Assembly (NCBI GenBank): GCA_030248225.1
Contig: JASANE010016271.1
Location: 1-64,000, forward strand
Reading direction: 5' to 3'
DNA from: Trileptium ribeirensis
Lineage: Eukaryota > Nematoda > Enoplea > Enoplida > Thoracostomopsidae
DNA length: 64,000 bases
Shown: positions 1 through 12,240 of the stretch, piece after piece
Position numbering within the stretch: the first letter of the stretch is position 1
Layout of the letters: each line of letters begins with the position of its first letter
The notes under the pieces: model-generated
Databases searched by the model: none
Told to the model about the DNA's origin: nothing
What the model saw: the letters and a program-made list of their open reading frames with translations, nothing else
Position numbers and translations under genes: made by a program

Positions 1-3000
1 ACGTATTGCTACTATAAATTCTAGAATTCATCACTTCAGTTACATATTGTCCCCGCCGTATGTAGTCGTGTTGTGCAGATTCAATTACGTAGCCGCGTCA
101 AGTTACGGTTATTTGATTTAATTTATGGTTTTGTTTACGGTGCTAGTTTTAAAAGATTTTTTGCGACCTTGTTTACGAATAGCAGCCTTGACTACGGCCT
201 GTAAGTTTGTAATATACAGTGGTGGTAGGCATAGAGATCAACTGCGGCGCGAGTTTTGGACTCATCAGGTTTCTTGGCTAGCTGCCTCAGTAACTGCGCT
301 TGCAAGAGCGTACTATCAGATCGACACAACTAAATTTCCGTAGGTTCCCGGCTTTTAAAACAAGCCTAACAGATTATTTCCATTCTCCATGGTCCCCGCC
401 TGGGCACATCACAATATTATAGGGCTTCGCCGGAAGTTTTTCAATGAGCGAAATGGCAGTGTTTCCATAATTTTCTACGGGTTTGCTGTAGTATTCTTTT
501 ACTTGAATTAATTTGCTGGCACGGTGGCAATATCCTTTGATAATTGTATATCACAGTTCACGACATATCGCAGACGTCTGTGTGAATACTAACATAAAAT
601 ATAGGGTCGCGGCGCTATACCTAGTGTATTGCGACGAAATCTTCAACGTTGGTTTGAATAGTGATTCGACGCGTTGCTGGTTAGTATCTAGACTTGCATA
701 GTCTCGTTGTCACCAATACTTACTACAAATAGCTTGGTATTCTACTAGCATAGCGTTCACGCGGAAATACAACAACGTGTTGAAATTTCTTTTGCAGTTT
801 GGTACTCGGCCCTCGTATTGGTGTCGCGTAAACGACCACAGGTTACTGGCAGAGTACTAATGTTTCCTTTTTCTTTCCTTTCATTATTATCTTGTATTGT
901 GCTATAGAACCGGGTGAACACTGGAAAAGTAGCCTTCCTGAATGATAATGTCAAAAAGCACACATAGAATTAAACGAGGCCCAAGGTGCCAGCTGGTTTT
1001 ATCGAATAAGGTACGGCGTTGGAATATTTTTGAAGTTGTTTACTAACGGAACTTGGTACAGTCTTAAAGGTGTACTTATCGACTAGCTAGAAAGGTATAA
1101 ATAGCCCGGCGGACATTTGTTATAATTTTACCTTGTAATTTGTTTTCATCTTATGTCGCCAAATATAACAAAGTCACTAACACTCGGCCGTTTGAAGCAC
1201 ATTGGCAGACAACCGAGTCCCAATCTGCTTTAAAATTTAACCGAGGTCCAAAAAGAGGTCATTGCCTGATTATAGAGGTGAGAAGGAGCCGAATATTTCA
1301 AGTTCGACTCGACTCGACCCAAAATTAATCTGGCTCCATTCGGCCTTTTAATCAGAAGTCAGCTGGGATCGGCTCGAAAGTTTCAACTTTCGGCAGGCTA
1401 GGTTGGGCTCGTTACCAGTTTGGCTCGGGTTGGCTCGAAAAGATATAGGATACAAATTGGATTTGACGAAGGTGGATGTACAGATACACAAATTGATGTA
1501 ATCTAATGCACCTGACCACCGGGTAGGCTTTTAAAAGCTATTAACTTTTCCAACAAATTGCATAGTACGATCAGTAGAAGCTAATGTTACAGAATAGTTA
1601 AGAACACCCATGCCGGCAGCGAATGCAACAATTGGATAGCAAAGTCAGATATCAGATACTAAGAGCCGATGATAAGAGATTCGCTTAATAGTATAACAAT
1701 CCTCAGGTTTTCGAAGGTAGTAGCTGCGGCACGTCATAGGCAGTGTCGGATATACTGTAAAGGCATAAAACCAATTTCTTGAAGCTGTAATTATAACAAA
1801 TTTAAAATTGTTGAAAAACATTAAACCTGATCCCAAATTTTAGGACCAGTTTGTATTCCCTTAATTTGCATATTGGCGTATTTTTCTTATGTAGGCAAGA
1901 CTGTTTTGCGTTCATCTGCCGCGCAGTCAGCCGTACACTAAACTATCGTTATGTATTAATTAGCAATGATTTATTGTTATTAAAGATTTTACGCCTTTCT
2001 TGTTCGTCTGTTAAAGCAAACAAGATCATCGTGTCTTACATCGGTGAACCTGAAGTGGTTGTTCGCTGCCCGAAGTGGACAACGAAATCGAATCAACGTC
2101 TACGATGGGCGAAGCACGCTCAGTATTTTTGCACCAAAACGACCCAAGTAACCCTGAGGGGTGTTACGTTATAACGGTGAAAAAAAGAATAGATTAGTGC
2201 GGGTGGTTCAGTGGAAGCTTACTTTACATATAAGGACCAGGCTAAGACTATAGGCTTAATACATCGAGAACGGCATAGCCTGCATTTTATTTTCGCACCT
2301 CAGGATTACTTGGTCTTAGATCAGAATTTTGTGCAATCCCGACTCACGCAGCTTTGGAACAGCTATTGACGGGTTGGATGTTTAGCACTTGTTTATATTG
2401 TTATTTATTTTTACATTTTAAAGTGTTTCCATTCTAAATATTTTGCACTACAGACAGTGTGTAAATATATCTTGAGATACTGCAATTTATGTGGGATCAA
2501 GCTGAGTATGTTAATTATATGGTCGGGTCAGATATGATAATTTGACGGGGATGGGGTCTCTATAGTAAACATTATGCTTACCTTGCACCAAATTTGACAT
2601 GAGTCGTTCTCTCTAACAATCAACAATCTCAATGCGTCAAACTTTTGAAAATTCACATCTTTGAGGTATTCTTTTAAGCTATCGCAATCGTAAAGCTAGA
2701 CGATTTTATTAGGTGTTGAATGAAACGGTGACAATATATCAGTAATTGACAAGCAAACCAAAAGTTCTGGCGTATAATTAACTATCATTTACAGAAATTG
2801 CGCTCGCTCATATTGAATGTCTCTCTGCACTACGCGCAAAAGTACAATTATAATAATTTATACTTGTGCTAACGAAATCAGATATAGCACATTTCTTGTT
2901 TGCTTACCCGCGAAGTGTGAATTGTGACTGTAATTTTCCAATTCTAATCTCAAATGGTAACGTTTGGAGGTATATACTTTGAAATATAATTGTCGTGTAT

Positions 3001-4230
3001 TTTCTTTTGCGACACATAACAGTAATATTCATTTTGTGGTTAATTAGTTACACATTAATGGAGTGTGAAAGCAAGCGCGGTTGGTTTTTCAGTAGCCTTC
3101 AAATTCAGCAGAAGCAATTTACGTTATTGTTTTGTTTCAGTAACTCACGTGCAGCTTCCGAGAGAACGTTTCTGTACGTGAAATGTTGAATATGTTAATA
3201 TGTGGACTATTGAAGTGTAAATGCCTATATTGGATATATTGATCGATAAATTCACCAATGCCCAACGTATTATATTTGTTATTAATAGCGTTTTCTGACA
3301 AAATAAAGGCATTCACTAAAAATGCTGAAATATTAAAATTTTGAAAGCTGTTCGGAAAACATTGCAAAAATCACAGCTAACACAAGGGCAACTATATTAG
3401 GCCTAACAAAAACTTTTACGCAGCATCTTAGTAGTTTCGTTAGTTTGACGATGTATCAAATGTTGACGGATTGTAACGAAACAGGGTAGTCGCAAGGTTT
3501 TCAAAAGTGGTGGGGAGGAGCGGCAAAAGTGGGATAGGTCGTTCACACTCATTTTGTTATAACACTATCAGTTAATTTTTCATGTTTGTGACGTACCGAC
3601 GTAATTAAACGATTTGAAATGAAATCGATTTAGAACCCCTATAAATTCGGAAACGGTTATGCTTAAATATTTTTAATGTGATGATGTCCTTACCAGGTTT
3701 CGCCTTTATATCCATCAATATATATTACCTATATAAAATTAACGCTTCTAGTTGCTGCTAACAAAACGATCAGAGTGCAGCATCTAGTAGCATTTGTCGA
3801 TTTCTTAGTACATGCAAACGAACCATAATTCCGTGTTTAATTTAAAGATATATAGCTAATTATTTGTATCATACAGTTGCTCAAACAAAAATAGCGTTTA
3901 AATCAGTACCTACGACACTAAACCACTTTCACGGTTATCCGAGTTCACACATGTGTGATTAAGTGTTGAGAGCCAGTATTTTTAGGTCTAAACCATGCCT
4001 TAACATGTTTATTGTACTTTTTGGCCTACTCTGTAGCGTATTCAAATATTGATGATAGCGTCTGATAAGAAACACGCATTATACTGATGTTGATGGCTGC
4101 GAGCTGATAGTTTAGAGCCGAAGGATTATAATGCTTGGTTTGTCACTTGGACACTTCGAACAATTAGGCAATGTTCAATCCCCTTCTCCGATCATCCACA
4201 ACGTGGAGCAGATTTATGGTTTTATCCGTC
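1..4230. other. AT-rich stretch without recognisable gene
   Basis: No open frame here shows a recognisable domain and none exceeds about 107 codons. I see no tRNA and no clear transposon end. A short GGCTCG-rich patch lies around 1280-1440 and may be a degenerate simple repeat. Intergenic sequence is the simplest reading. A distal exon of an unseen gene cannot be excluded by eye. Confidence 0.6.
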
Positions 4231-4702
4231 AGTAAACTTAAGGTGACCCCACCTACCTTCCTATTTTGCCATTACCGATATCGAATCGCAAATTCTTGTT
4301 ACGAAAAAACCGTAATTTCATTCAGTTTTTCGATAGCCGAAAATTGGCGAAATCAAATTCAAGTGCCAGAAATTAGACATTGTGTTCGAAAAGAATTTCG
4401 GCGATTTCAATTTGCACAAATTCTGTTCACTAATGCATTAGCATTTAAATTTGATTATTCAGTGTTCGCGAACAAATTTAATAGTAAAGTGACGACACAA
4501 TCAAATCTACAAATTTTCGTTGTCAAAAATTTGGGTAATTTTACATGAATTTTCGCGAACACAAAATGGTCCGATTTCAGTTGCGAGCGCTGTGTTCGCA
4601 AACAGCTTTACAACTGATTTCAACTGACCAAAAAGCGTTCCGTAACAACTTTTATGCAAAAATACAAAACAGGATGGTTGGTGAGGTCACCTTAAGTTTA
4701 CT
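4231..4702. mobile_element. MITE-like element with ~38-bp terminal inverted repeats
   Basis: The left end reads AGTAAACTTAAGGTGACC, and the same 18 bases appear reverse-complemented at 4685-4702. The similarity continues inward for about 20 more bases with a few mismatches, to a shared TTTTG. The 472-bp interior is rich in TTCGCGAA-like words and has no transposase, so the element is non-autonomous. I see no clear target duplication. A related end occurs alone near 14663. Confidence 0.75.
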
Positions 4703-5279
4703 CGCGCATTATACTGTGTCCCCTTTCTTTGCTTCCCATATTTTAATTGTTGTCGTACTTTACTTCTTTTTATCACATTTAGTAAAAGCTTGCGAAAAAC
4801 CGGCCGGAACAATAGCCTACAATCACAATCGGCAAGGAGAATAGGCGGCGAGCGCGGATGGAACCCGGTACCTGTTGAGGCAAAAACAAGCGACCGGCTG
4901 TTGAGCCACTGAGTTTTGTTAAGCGATGCTGTGTAATCGTGTATATGTTGTTGTGGAGGTTTTGGTTACACTTCGCCTTCATAATATTATATAATGTTTG
5001 TTTATATACATATACAATAGACAATAGATGTAAATATTATCTCCAGCTTGTTTTATCGATTTAGAGCATGCTTCAGTCGTTGTTTTTACTAATTTTATAT
5101 TAATAAACTGTGATCGAAACAGAAAATCGCTTGTTGATTGAATTTTGTGATACTGTAAATCGACGGCCTCATAACCAAAGATATCTGACCTGCAGATTTG
5201 GGTCGAAGATGAAACATTATTTCGATATTTTAAGTTGAAACACTATTGTTTTGAAAACAAATCACAGGTTGAGTCGAAG
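4703..5279. other. No recognisable feature
   Basis: AT-rich sequence with only short open frames and no family resemblance that I can see. Confidence 0.5.
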
Positions 5280-7620
5280 ATTAATGCAGATGGTCTGGAA
5301 GTAGACTTCAAGGAAATCAACAAAGAGAACAGCCAAGATCAGTCAAATTTGATGAATTGAAATATTCTAGCGACACGGCATGAAGACCCACACCTTGAGT
5401 TTTTGATTGAGCCTTGGAGCGTGTGTTCTGTCGAAGAATCCCGGGAGCGGTGGTTAGAATGCCACGGAGCGGTCTCGGTGAAGTCTCGATTACCCTTGTA
5501 GTGGCGACTGACTCCATCTTCGTCCTTTTCCGTGAGTTGTTTAATATCCAATAGCCGCTCTTTCGGTCCGTGATCATTAGCATAGCTCAAGTCCTTGCGT
5601 GACAATCATCGCTCTCCTTAGCAAGCAAATTAACAAGAAAGAGTTTTAAGCGGCGGACTATGTTGTGTTTGCCGAACTGGGGAACCTGCCGAACCCGACA
5701 CTGATATGCGAGCTGGAGGAGAGAGCAACATCCGAAAGGTGGTAACTCGTCATACCCTTTGAAACGGTCGTCTGCACCCAACTAAGGTTGCCTTACTTCC
5801 AGAAACCCCCGACGAGGAAACTACCGTTGCTGCACGGCGAGAGAACTCCCGTCCTAATGATGTGAGCGGGATCCTATATAATGCAAAACGGTCGCAAGAA
5901 GGCATGAGTTCGAATTCCGCGAAGCCTACTCTGCAACCTATTTTGTCAACTGTTTAGAAAGTTTGTGCCGACCTTGCTTCCAAATGATCACGTCCTTGTT
6001 CTAGGGCCTTCGACTGCCTGCGCAGAATTCTGAGAGCCCTCGCTCTCTCTCCCACTCTTGCTCCATTTATCCTAAAGCCATCCGCGCCTCACCGTTTCAT
6101 GAAGGAACCTAGACGGCTCCCGTGAATTAGAGTGACGATTGAAAGAGTTTCGTTTTCGCCAATGCCACCTTTGATGAATGTAAATTTGAAAACGAGGTCT
6201 GTCTGTGGACATATAGCGTGCTGGTTTTGCCTGCCCGAACCCCAGAGGCCTTCGGCTTAATGTTAAAAATTTTTCTCGAGGCTCCTTACCGTTGTACCTA
6301 CCGGTTTGGGCCTTCCGCTTTAGATGGATATTAGGCTATTGTATCGTTGTGAAACTTCCTGAAAGCAAAACTTTTAATTTTAGTCAAATCCCACTAGTAT
6401 TTTGATACTGTGAAACTGCGACGGTGATCGCGGTTACCTCCAGGCTGATCCATACTCTCGCGCGCTGTCTCTCCCGTTTTTCTCCTCTTTCTCTCCAGCA
6501 CATTGCCCACATCCCATGTCCCTGTATCTTCCCCTTCCCTTTTTGTACGTCTTCCCTATTATTCCCGTCACGTCGCTTCCATTTGGCTAATACGCTCATC
6601 AAGCCTAAATAATACAACAAACTGCGTCACGATCAGCGGGGAACCAGTCGAGTATTAAGGCGGGACAATTTTCAAAGCAAAGATTTTAATTTTAATAACG
6701 CGAATTGTTACTAATACTAATACTTGCAGGCGCGGGAAGCATCAACCGGACGCCCCAGCGCCCGCAAGGCCGGGCCTTAGCGGGTTGAAATTTTGAAACT
6801 CAAGAAAATGCTAGGAGAGACTCTCCATCGTTGCAGCACGGCCAGAGGCCCTCCTGGGAAAACTAGGAATATACTTGAAAGCAAAACTAAGGGGGCTTAA
6901 GCAATGTAAAACCGAGGAGAACGGCGACAACCGCCAAACAGAACATCAACTTTTCAAATGTAAATTCTCGACTGGCTCCGATTCCTACATCGTGCCATCT
7001 TCTTTCGTAGTCTCGAATCAGGCCCCGTCGAAGCTTACCCTGCTATGTCCCTACAGTGCGTGCGGGTAAAATTTTAAAACTGGTAACCGTTCGTGACAGC
7101 CGCCCTTAAACAAACTCTGCATTCCCAAGCAGCTGACAATTTAAACAGTGTAAGCGACAACCATCAGTAATACAGTATGTGGGCGACAATGCTCAATAAT
7201 AATAAAACAACAATATCTGTGCATTGTGTGAGTTACAATAAAAGAACGCCGCCAATAACAATATAACAATTTAACCTATGTGTGTGGTGGCTGAGAAGTG
7301 TCAATGTAACAGAAACCTCGCGCTGGTCGGCGCAAGGTCGTCATTAAAAGAGAATATATAAGCACTCAGAGGCCTGACTCGAAGCAGGCTTTCAGACTGT
7401 TTTTTATTATTGTTGGACTGCGGAAGACAGTAGGCGGCGGGGGGCGGGATCAGGTTCCTGCCCTGGCTGGCCGCCTACTGCGGAAATTTAGTATTTTAAT
7501 GTAATTCTTATCTGCCGCCTATTAAAGGCCGGTTTAGGCGCCCGCAGTGGTAAAATTTTATGTCCTCAGTAGGTTAGGCAGGTCCTGAGTGGACCCGAGG
7601 GACTAGGCGGCCCCTGTTTT
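5280..7620. repeat. GC-raised block, unclassified, possibly transposon-derived
   Basis: Base composition is visibly richer in G+C than the flanks. It contains overlapping short open frames on the minus strand (5317-5781) and a TATATAAG box near 7353, preceded by a run of repeated CGACAA/AACAAT words. This could be a decayed LTR-type element with a promoter-like region. I found no paired LTR, integrase or reverse transcriptase motif, so the class is open. Confidence 0.3.
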
Positions 7621-8752
7621 AAGTAAGATAGGTAATATACGACCCGATGAAAGTGTAGGGCTCCAAAAATTGGGGAGTTTTGATTGTTTTTTGGAGTTTA
7701 AAAATTGGTTGTTTAAACTCCCAATTGGGACTCCCTAAGTACATTCGGGTGAGGGATAGGCTAACCCGAGGACGTGGTATCCAAGCCGTATAAGCCCCTA
7801 ATAATAATTTGGTAACCCTAATTGACCTTGATGGAAGAAAAACCTTGAAATTTATGGACTTTAGATCACCCCCACTAAAGCGACTGGCCATTTGAAGTTA
7901 ATCGGTTTTCGCTATACCCCTTAGTTCCAGTTCTATTAACTACTATAAACTTATTGACTCAACGACTCATATCCTTACTTCTGCGTGCCAGGACAAGTCT
8001 CCCCGAATGTCGGATCGCTAGAAAACTTAGGCCCTAATCGAATAGCGCTCTAATTTATGAAAATTCTGCGCACTGGCCTAACCTGTCCTGACATACAGTA
8101 AGCACGCATTACAAACTACTAAATGTATTACGATTGATAGGCATGCGCACCGGAATTAGCCTAAGGGTAGCGAATTCGCAAAGTTGACCCAGAAAACGTG
8201 AAAGTTTTTATTATTGTCTTTATTATTTTAATATTTAGTATTAGTAAACAATATTGTCCCCGGCCCATTCGAGTGCCCACCCGTCTTCTCCGCGACACAA
8301 TGTTATAATACACAGCATACCAATGCTTTATCATGATGCATTTTCATTCCCGTAGGACCGATCGGGTGCCTCCAAATCGGGTTGCAATTATTCTTTCTGA
8401 GAGTGCAAGTCACCTCTCACACCTTGAGCGTGCGGAGCGTGATAATCTGTAGACAGCATTATAACAAAAATTATTTACAAATCATTATCGGGATCACACT
8501 CCACCGGCATCCTATCGTCCTTCAGGTTGCATTTGCTCCCATCTTTAGCCCCTTGTCGAATTGTTCTAAAATTTCATAAAAAATCTCGGGCTGGTACATG
8601 TATTTCTACAATTCGTAAAACTTAAAATTTTAACGAAAATTTATATATGTACATATATACTACCTATATTTATATTACTGTCTTTTTATCCAATATATAT
8701 ATATGTACTAATATATAATTAATATTACTAGAATTAATAATTAAAACTTTGA
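7621..8752. other. No gene seen; AT microsatellite near 8640-8740
   Basis: No coding signature is visible. Around 8640-8740 the sequence is almost pure A/T with ATATATGTA-like words. It ends at a TTAA that I take as the flank of the piggyBac-like relic. Confidence 0.5.
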
Positions 8753-8840
8753 TTAACACGTTCACGACAATACCTGCGAAAAGCGTTTTTCCTGTCGGAC
8801 AACGTAACCCAAAAGACTTAAATTTTTTGTGTCTGTCATC

Positions 8841-9054
8841 GTCACCCACTGGTGGTTACTACAGGAAATTATTAACTGCCGCATCCACAGTAGTCCAAGT
8901 TGAAATATTTATTCTAAGCATATAGAAATATAGTAAACTGCTACGAATTATTTGTGATCGGTGCGTAACCCACCGGTGGGTTACATTCCGATCTACATAA
9001 TCACTAGAACTTAGACTTCCTTTTGCTTCTGAGCGTAATTCACCGGCGCGTTAC
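8841..9054. repeat. Repeated palindromic motifs beside the piggyBac end
   Basis: Bases 8965-8984 form a perfect 20-bp palindrome, GTAACCCACCGGTGGGTTAC. Degenerate versions lie at 8841-8859 and 9035-9054, and a half copy (GTAACCC) at about 8805. Spaced palindromes just inside one transposon end look like subterminal transposase-binding repeats, but that role is inferred. Confidence 0.7.
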
Positions 9055-9236
9055 AAATATTTTTTAGCTGAAACCTGATATTTCTGACAAAATAACAAAC
9101 TGATCAGTTCAAAAGCATAATGATTATAGCAATAGCTCAGTCAACAAAGTACCAAACTTCAATGGGATTCCATTCTATGTTCATTGAAACATGTTAAACC
9201 AATGGCAGACGTGTTGTCGCAGTCCATGCAGTATGT

Positions 9237-10775
9237 TTAAACCTTCGGCGTTGCAGCGTAAACTTTGCTTCTTTTCATTTCAGGATTATCAGTCCTCATT
9301 TTACAGTAACAAACTTTGCAGGTCATTCGAACTTTTCGAACATGTCCTTCTTTTTTACCCATTCCATGTCCCTTCACAGCTTTAAGTTCCTCATTAGCAC
9401 TCAACCGAGTTCGAGGCCGCACCTGCGATCTCGGCTCACGAAGCAGACGTTCCTTAGGATGGCCATTGAGCAAGGCCAACACAAGACCTTCGCAAATTTC
9501 CAACATGTTCGTTTTATTTTCGCATTGTACATCGTTCAGCAATACGGCCGTATTCACGGCTGCAGTCTCACAGAGCAAAATAAACGCCATTTTTTTATAT
9601 CATTTCAGTGATTTCCGGATACGAGAGTGCTAGACCGCCAACTGGTCGGATATGTCCACACCTTTGTTTGCAACGTTATAATCGATCACAGCTTTCGGCT
9701 TCAAAACAGGTTCACCTTTTCGATTGATCTTACCGGCATCGTCTAAAGCAAAGCCGTGATCTGACCTAGTATATACTGCAAATTAGAATATCGCGCCTGT
9801 CCCGCCATTTTAGAACTCTAATTCGTCCTTTGTACGTTTCGTCTTCCAAAGCAAAGGTACACTCTTTTTCGGCACCACATATTTCACTCCATTTGACCTT
9901 TCTGTTGATAACGTCCTTAGTATTTCCACCCTATTTGACCGCAAAGTGCCACACATATAGGTGTCTCGTCCCAACAACGACTCAGCCAAAGTAACGCTTG
10001 AATTATAATTATCCATAAAATAGCTGCGACCCTCGTCCAGCAAATGTTCATCCATGCCCAGTGTGACGTTTACTGTATGCGGCACCGGATGTTGCTTCTG
10101 TTCAGCACAACTGTAAAAAGACATATTCCATGTATAACCATTTGTATCACAAATCTTATAAACCTTAACCCCATATTTGTTGGCCTTTCCCGGATTGTAC
10201 TGTCGAAACGCAAGTCGTCCGCGCCACGGAAACATGCTTTCATCTATAAAAAGTTAGCGCTTGGCAGGTAAGCTGCTTGGAATGAGTCAACAATCAAGTT
10301 CAATAACGGCGCAATTTTTGCCAATTTATCTCCGTCGGTCGGCACGGAACTAACATGTAAAAAGTTTAGAATATTCTCAAACCGGACACGAATCATCACT
10401 CTGCTGACAAATGGATTATCGTACAAACACATTCTTCGATAAGTAGTTTCTCATGCTAGGAAGTTGCACTAAACCCATGTACAATATTAGTCCAAAAAAC
10501 TTTTGAAGCTCTTCCTTTGTAACATTTCGCCATTTCTTTTCCACTTTACGCCAAGATGCCTCGGGCAAGGTTTCCACGTATTTGTGAGCAGCCGCGTTCG
10601 TCTCGATGATATGTTCCCTAATAGCTGGAGTTAGTAGTTGCAACCAACAATCCAGCGGTGTGACATCGTTTTGGGTCCAGTGCCCTAAATACAAAATTAT
10701 ACCTGTCCATCTCACAGGAGTAGATACGCATGTAAAGCATTGACACAAAAACTTAGCCAAATGCGTAATTTTCAA
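9237..10775 (-). pseudogene. piggyBac transposase relic, catalytic core and C-terminal Cys-rich domain
   Basis: Read on the minus strand, the pieces follow the piggyBac order. 10775-10416 is the N-terminal helical region (KFFGLILYMGLVQLPSM). 10432-10244 is RVRFENILNFLH. At 10253-9810 come IDESMFPWRGRLAFRQYNPG and YFMDNY. 9776-9630 is NKGVDISDQ. 9590-9237 is the hydrophobic tail with CKVCYCK. The family's three catalytic aspartates (D268, D346 and D447 in the moth enzyme) match IDES, MDNY and VDISDQ. The frame shifts near 10416-10432 and at about 10245, and stops occur near 9810, 9790 and 9630. It cannot encode a working protein as it stands. Confidence 0.88.
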
Positions 10776-11229
10776 ATATTTCTACAACATTAGGTAATCT
10801 AAGATAGTAATCCTTGGATTATAACAGAGTAATTCCACCCAAACATGTATTCTCGATGTTGAATAGAATACATTTCCCTTACTTCAAAGTGACTGGAATT
10901 TCATGAGGCTTCATATTATGGCAATGGTTATATATTTGACAATTATTAGATCAAGCTACACTGTAAAAACGCAGTCATATTACATGCCCTTTGCATAATA
11001 ACCGGTATATTGGTAGAAAACTCATTTTTGCCGCTATGAAAAAGTCATATTTCTGTTTACGTTGAAAAAATATATGCACTACCGTTACTGGATTATAATT
11101 TTCACTTGCATTCCAGTTTGGCCAACGAAATCGGGTGTCTTTTCGCATTGCGAGACGCGTGTCCAATTCGATATATTTCCGATTGTTGCGTCGTCGTATT
11201 CCTGATATATAAATATACACTAAGACAGG

Positions 11230-11640
11230 ATGTAATATTCAAAAACCAGGACATTCCTGATAATTACCTTATAATCGAATTCCTTTTTGCCATACGAATA
11301 TGCATATAATGCTTTACAGTAAAATATTCAACAGTCAGGACATTCCTAATGGATAAAAATACTATACTTTACAGTAGAAATATTCAAAGTCAAGACATTC
11401 CTAATAGTTGCCGTATTATTGAATTCCTTTTGCCATACGAATATACTATAATTTACAGTAAAAATATTTAAAACCAAGACGTTCCAGATAGTTGCCCTAT
11501 CATCGAAATATTTTTGCCGTACGAATATATATATGCATTATGCTTCACCTTGAAAATGCTCAAAAACCGACACATTACCTATAGTTGTATCGTCGAATTC
11601 CTCAGATGAATGTATCATATGCATATAGTTCAGCTAAACC
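11230..11640. repeat. ~90-bp imperfect tandem repeat, about four units
   Basis: Each unit carries ACATTCCT(A/G)ATA, then TTGCC, TCGAATTCCTTTTGCC, ATACGAATAT and a TTTACAGTA-like phrase followed by ATATTCAAA. Units start near 11230, 11328, 11385, 11463 and 11550 and diverge progressively. They lie in the presumed intron of the piggyBac relic. Confidence 0.7.
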
Positions 11641-11684
11641 CATTTTATTATGGTAAATTCCCTGTAACTAGTGAAAAACTTACT

Positions 11685-11763
11685 TCTTCATTTCGAGGGA
11701 TCATATCTTCATTACCACTTTCGCTGTCGGAAGACGCCTAGGAATCTGAGTCTGAGCTGTCAA
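11685..11763 (-). pseudogene. Acidic N-terminal exon relic of the piggyBac transposase
   Basis: The minus-strand reading DSSDSDS, stop, ASSDSESGNEDMIP is the acidic, serine-rich segment typical of piggyBac N-termini. It has an in-frame TAG and ends at GAAGAA followed by GTAAGT, a good splice donor. A plausible acceptor, TTTGTATTTAG, precedes the core at about 10684, so the element may have carried an intron of about 1 kb that now holds the tandem repeats at 11230-11640. Confidence 0.55.
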
Positions 11764-11764
11764 C

Positions 11765-12240
11765 GTATTATAAGATAACGACAAATCAAAGAAAGACAAA
11801 AGAAGTGGAAGAGAAAGAAAGAAGAAAGGACAGAGAAATGGAAACCAAAAGACGAAGTTATCGCAACCAGAGAAAAGAGGAAACAACACATCGGCTAAAA
11901 GGTCGCGAAAATAATACGACAAAAGAACACGAGCAGACACGACAAACAACGACCGAGCAGGTCGATTAGAGAAAGATAGCGAAGAAGAGGAAAGGAAACA
12001 CGTGGCACCAGAGGGAGTTGGGGAGAGGATTTCCAGATAGAATTCGATCAGACTGCGGACAAATTTGGACCCTAAAACGGGCTCGAATGACACCATCCAG
12101 GGGAGTGTTAAACGCAGAATTGGGACTTGACGCAAGACGAACCCCGCCGGGCATATTTACATGTCTCGGTAAGATGAGCAGACTTATGGGTGATATGTCA
12201 ACTTTAGAGTTGAAAATAAAATTTTTGGTATTTTATACCA
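11765..12240. other. Purine-rich tract, then unrecognised sequence
   Basis: The plus strand is strongly purine-biased from 11780 to 12000 and can be read as a lysine/arginine/glutamate-rich peptide with a stop near 11970. It could be leftover transposon coding sequence or a low-complexity tract. No domain is recognisable. Confidence 0.35.

Larger units (their letters stand above)
8753..11765 (-). mobile_element. Decayed piggyBac-like DNA transposon
   Basis: The unit holds a broken piggyBac transposase on the minus strand, with a TTAA at 8753-8756 followed by CACGTTCACGAC, which fits a piggyBac target site and tip. Between this tip and the coding relic are repeated palindromic GTAAC..GTTAC motifs (8841-9054). 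The right-hand end was not located: TTAACAC-type sequence occurs near 12107 and 13701 but is unpaired. The right limit given here is the start of the acidic N-terminal relic. Confidence 0.7.

Noticed and set aside
2200..2260. GCGGGTGGTTCAGTGGAA resembling a tRNA-Gly 5' end and A box
   Set aside because: No B box, T arm or acceptor-stem partner follows at the right distance. At most it is a tRNA-like or SINE fragment.
5317..5781. Three overlapping minus-strand frames in the GC-raised block
   Set aside because: Two frames are open over the same bases, as expected from higher GC. None shows a motif.
5895..5925. GAGTTCGAATTCC resembling a tRNA B box
   Set aside because: The flanking bases do not form a T stem and no A box or acceptor stem fits.
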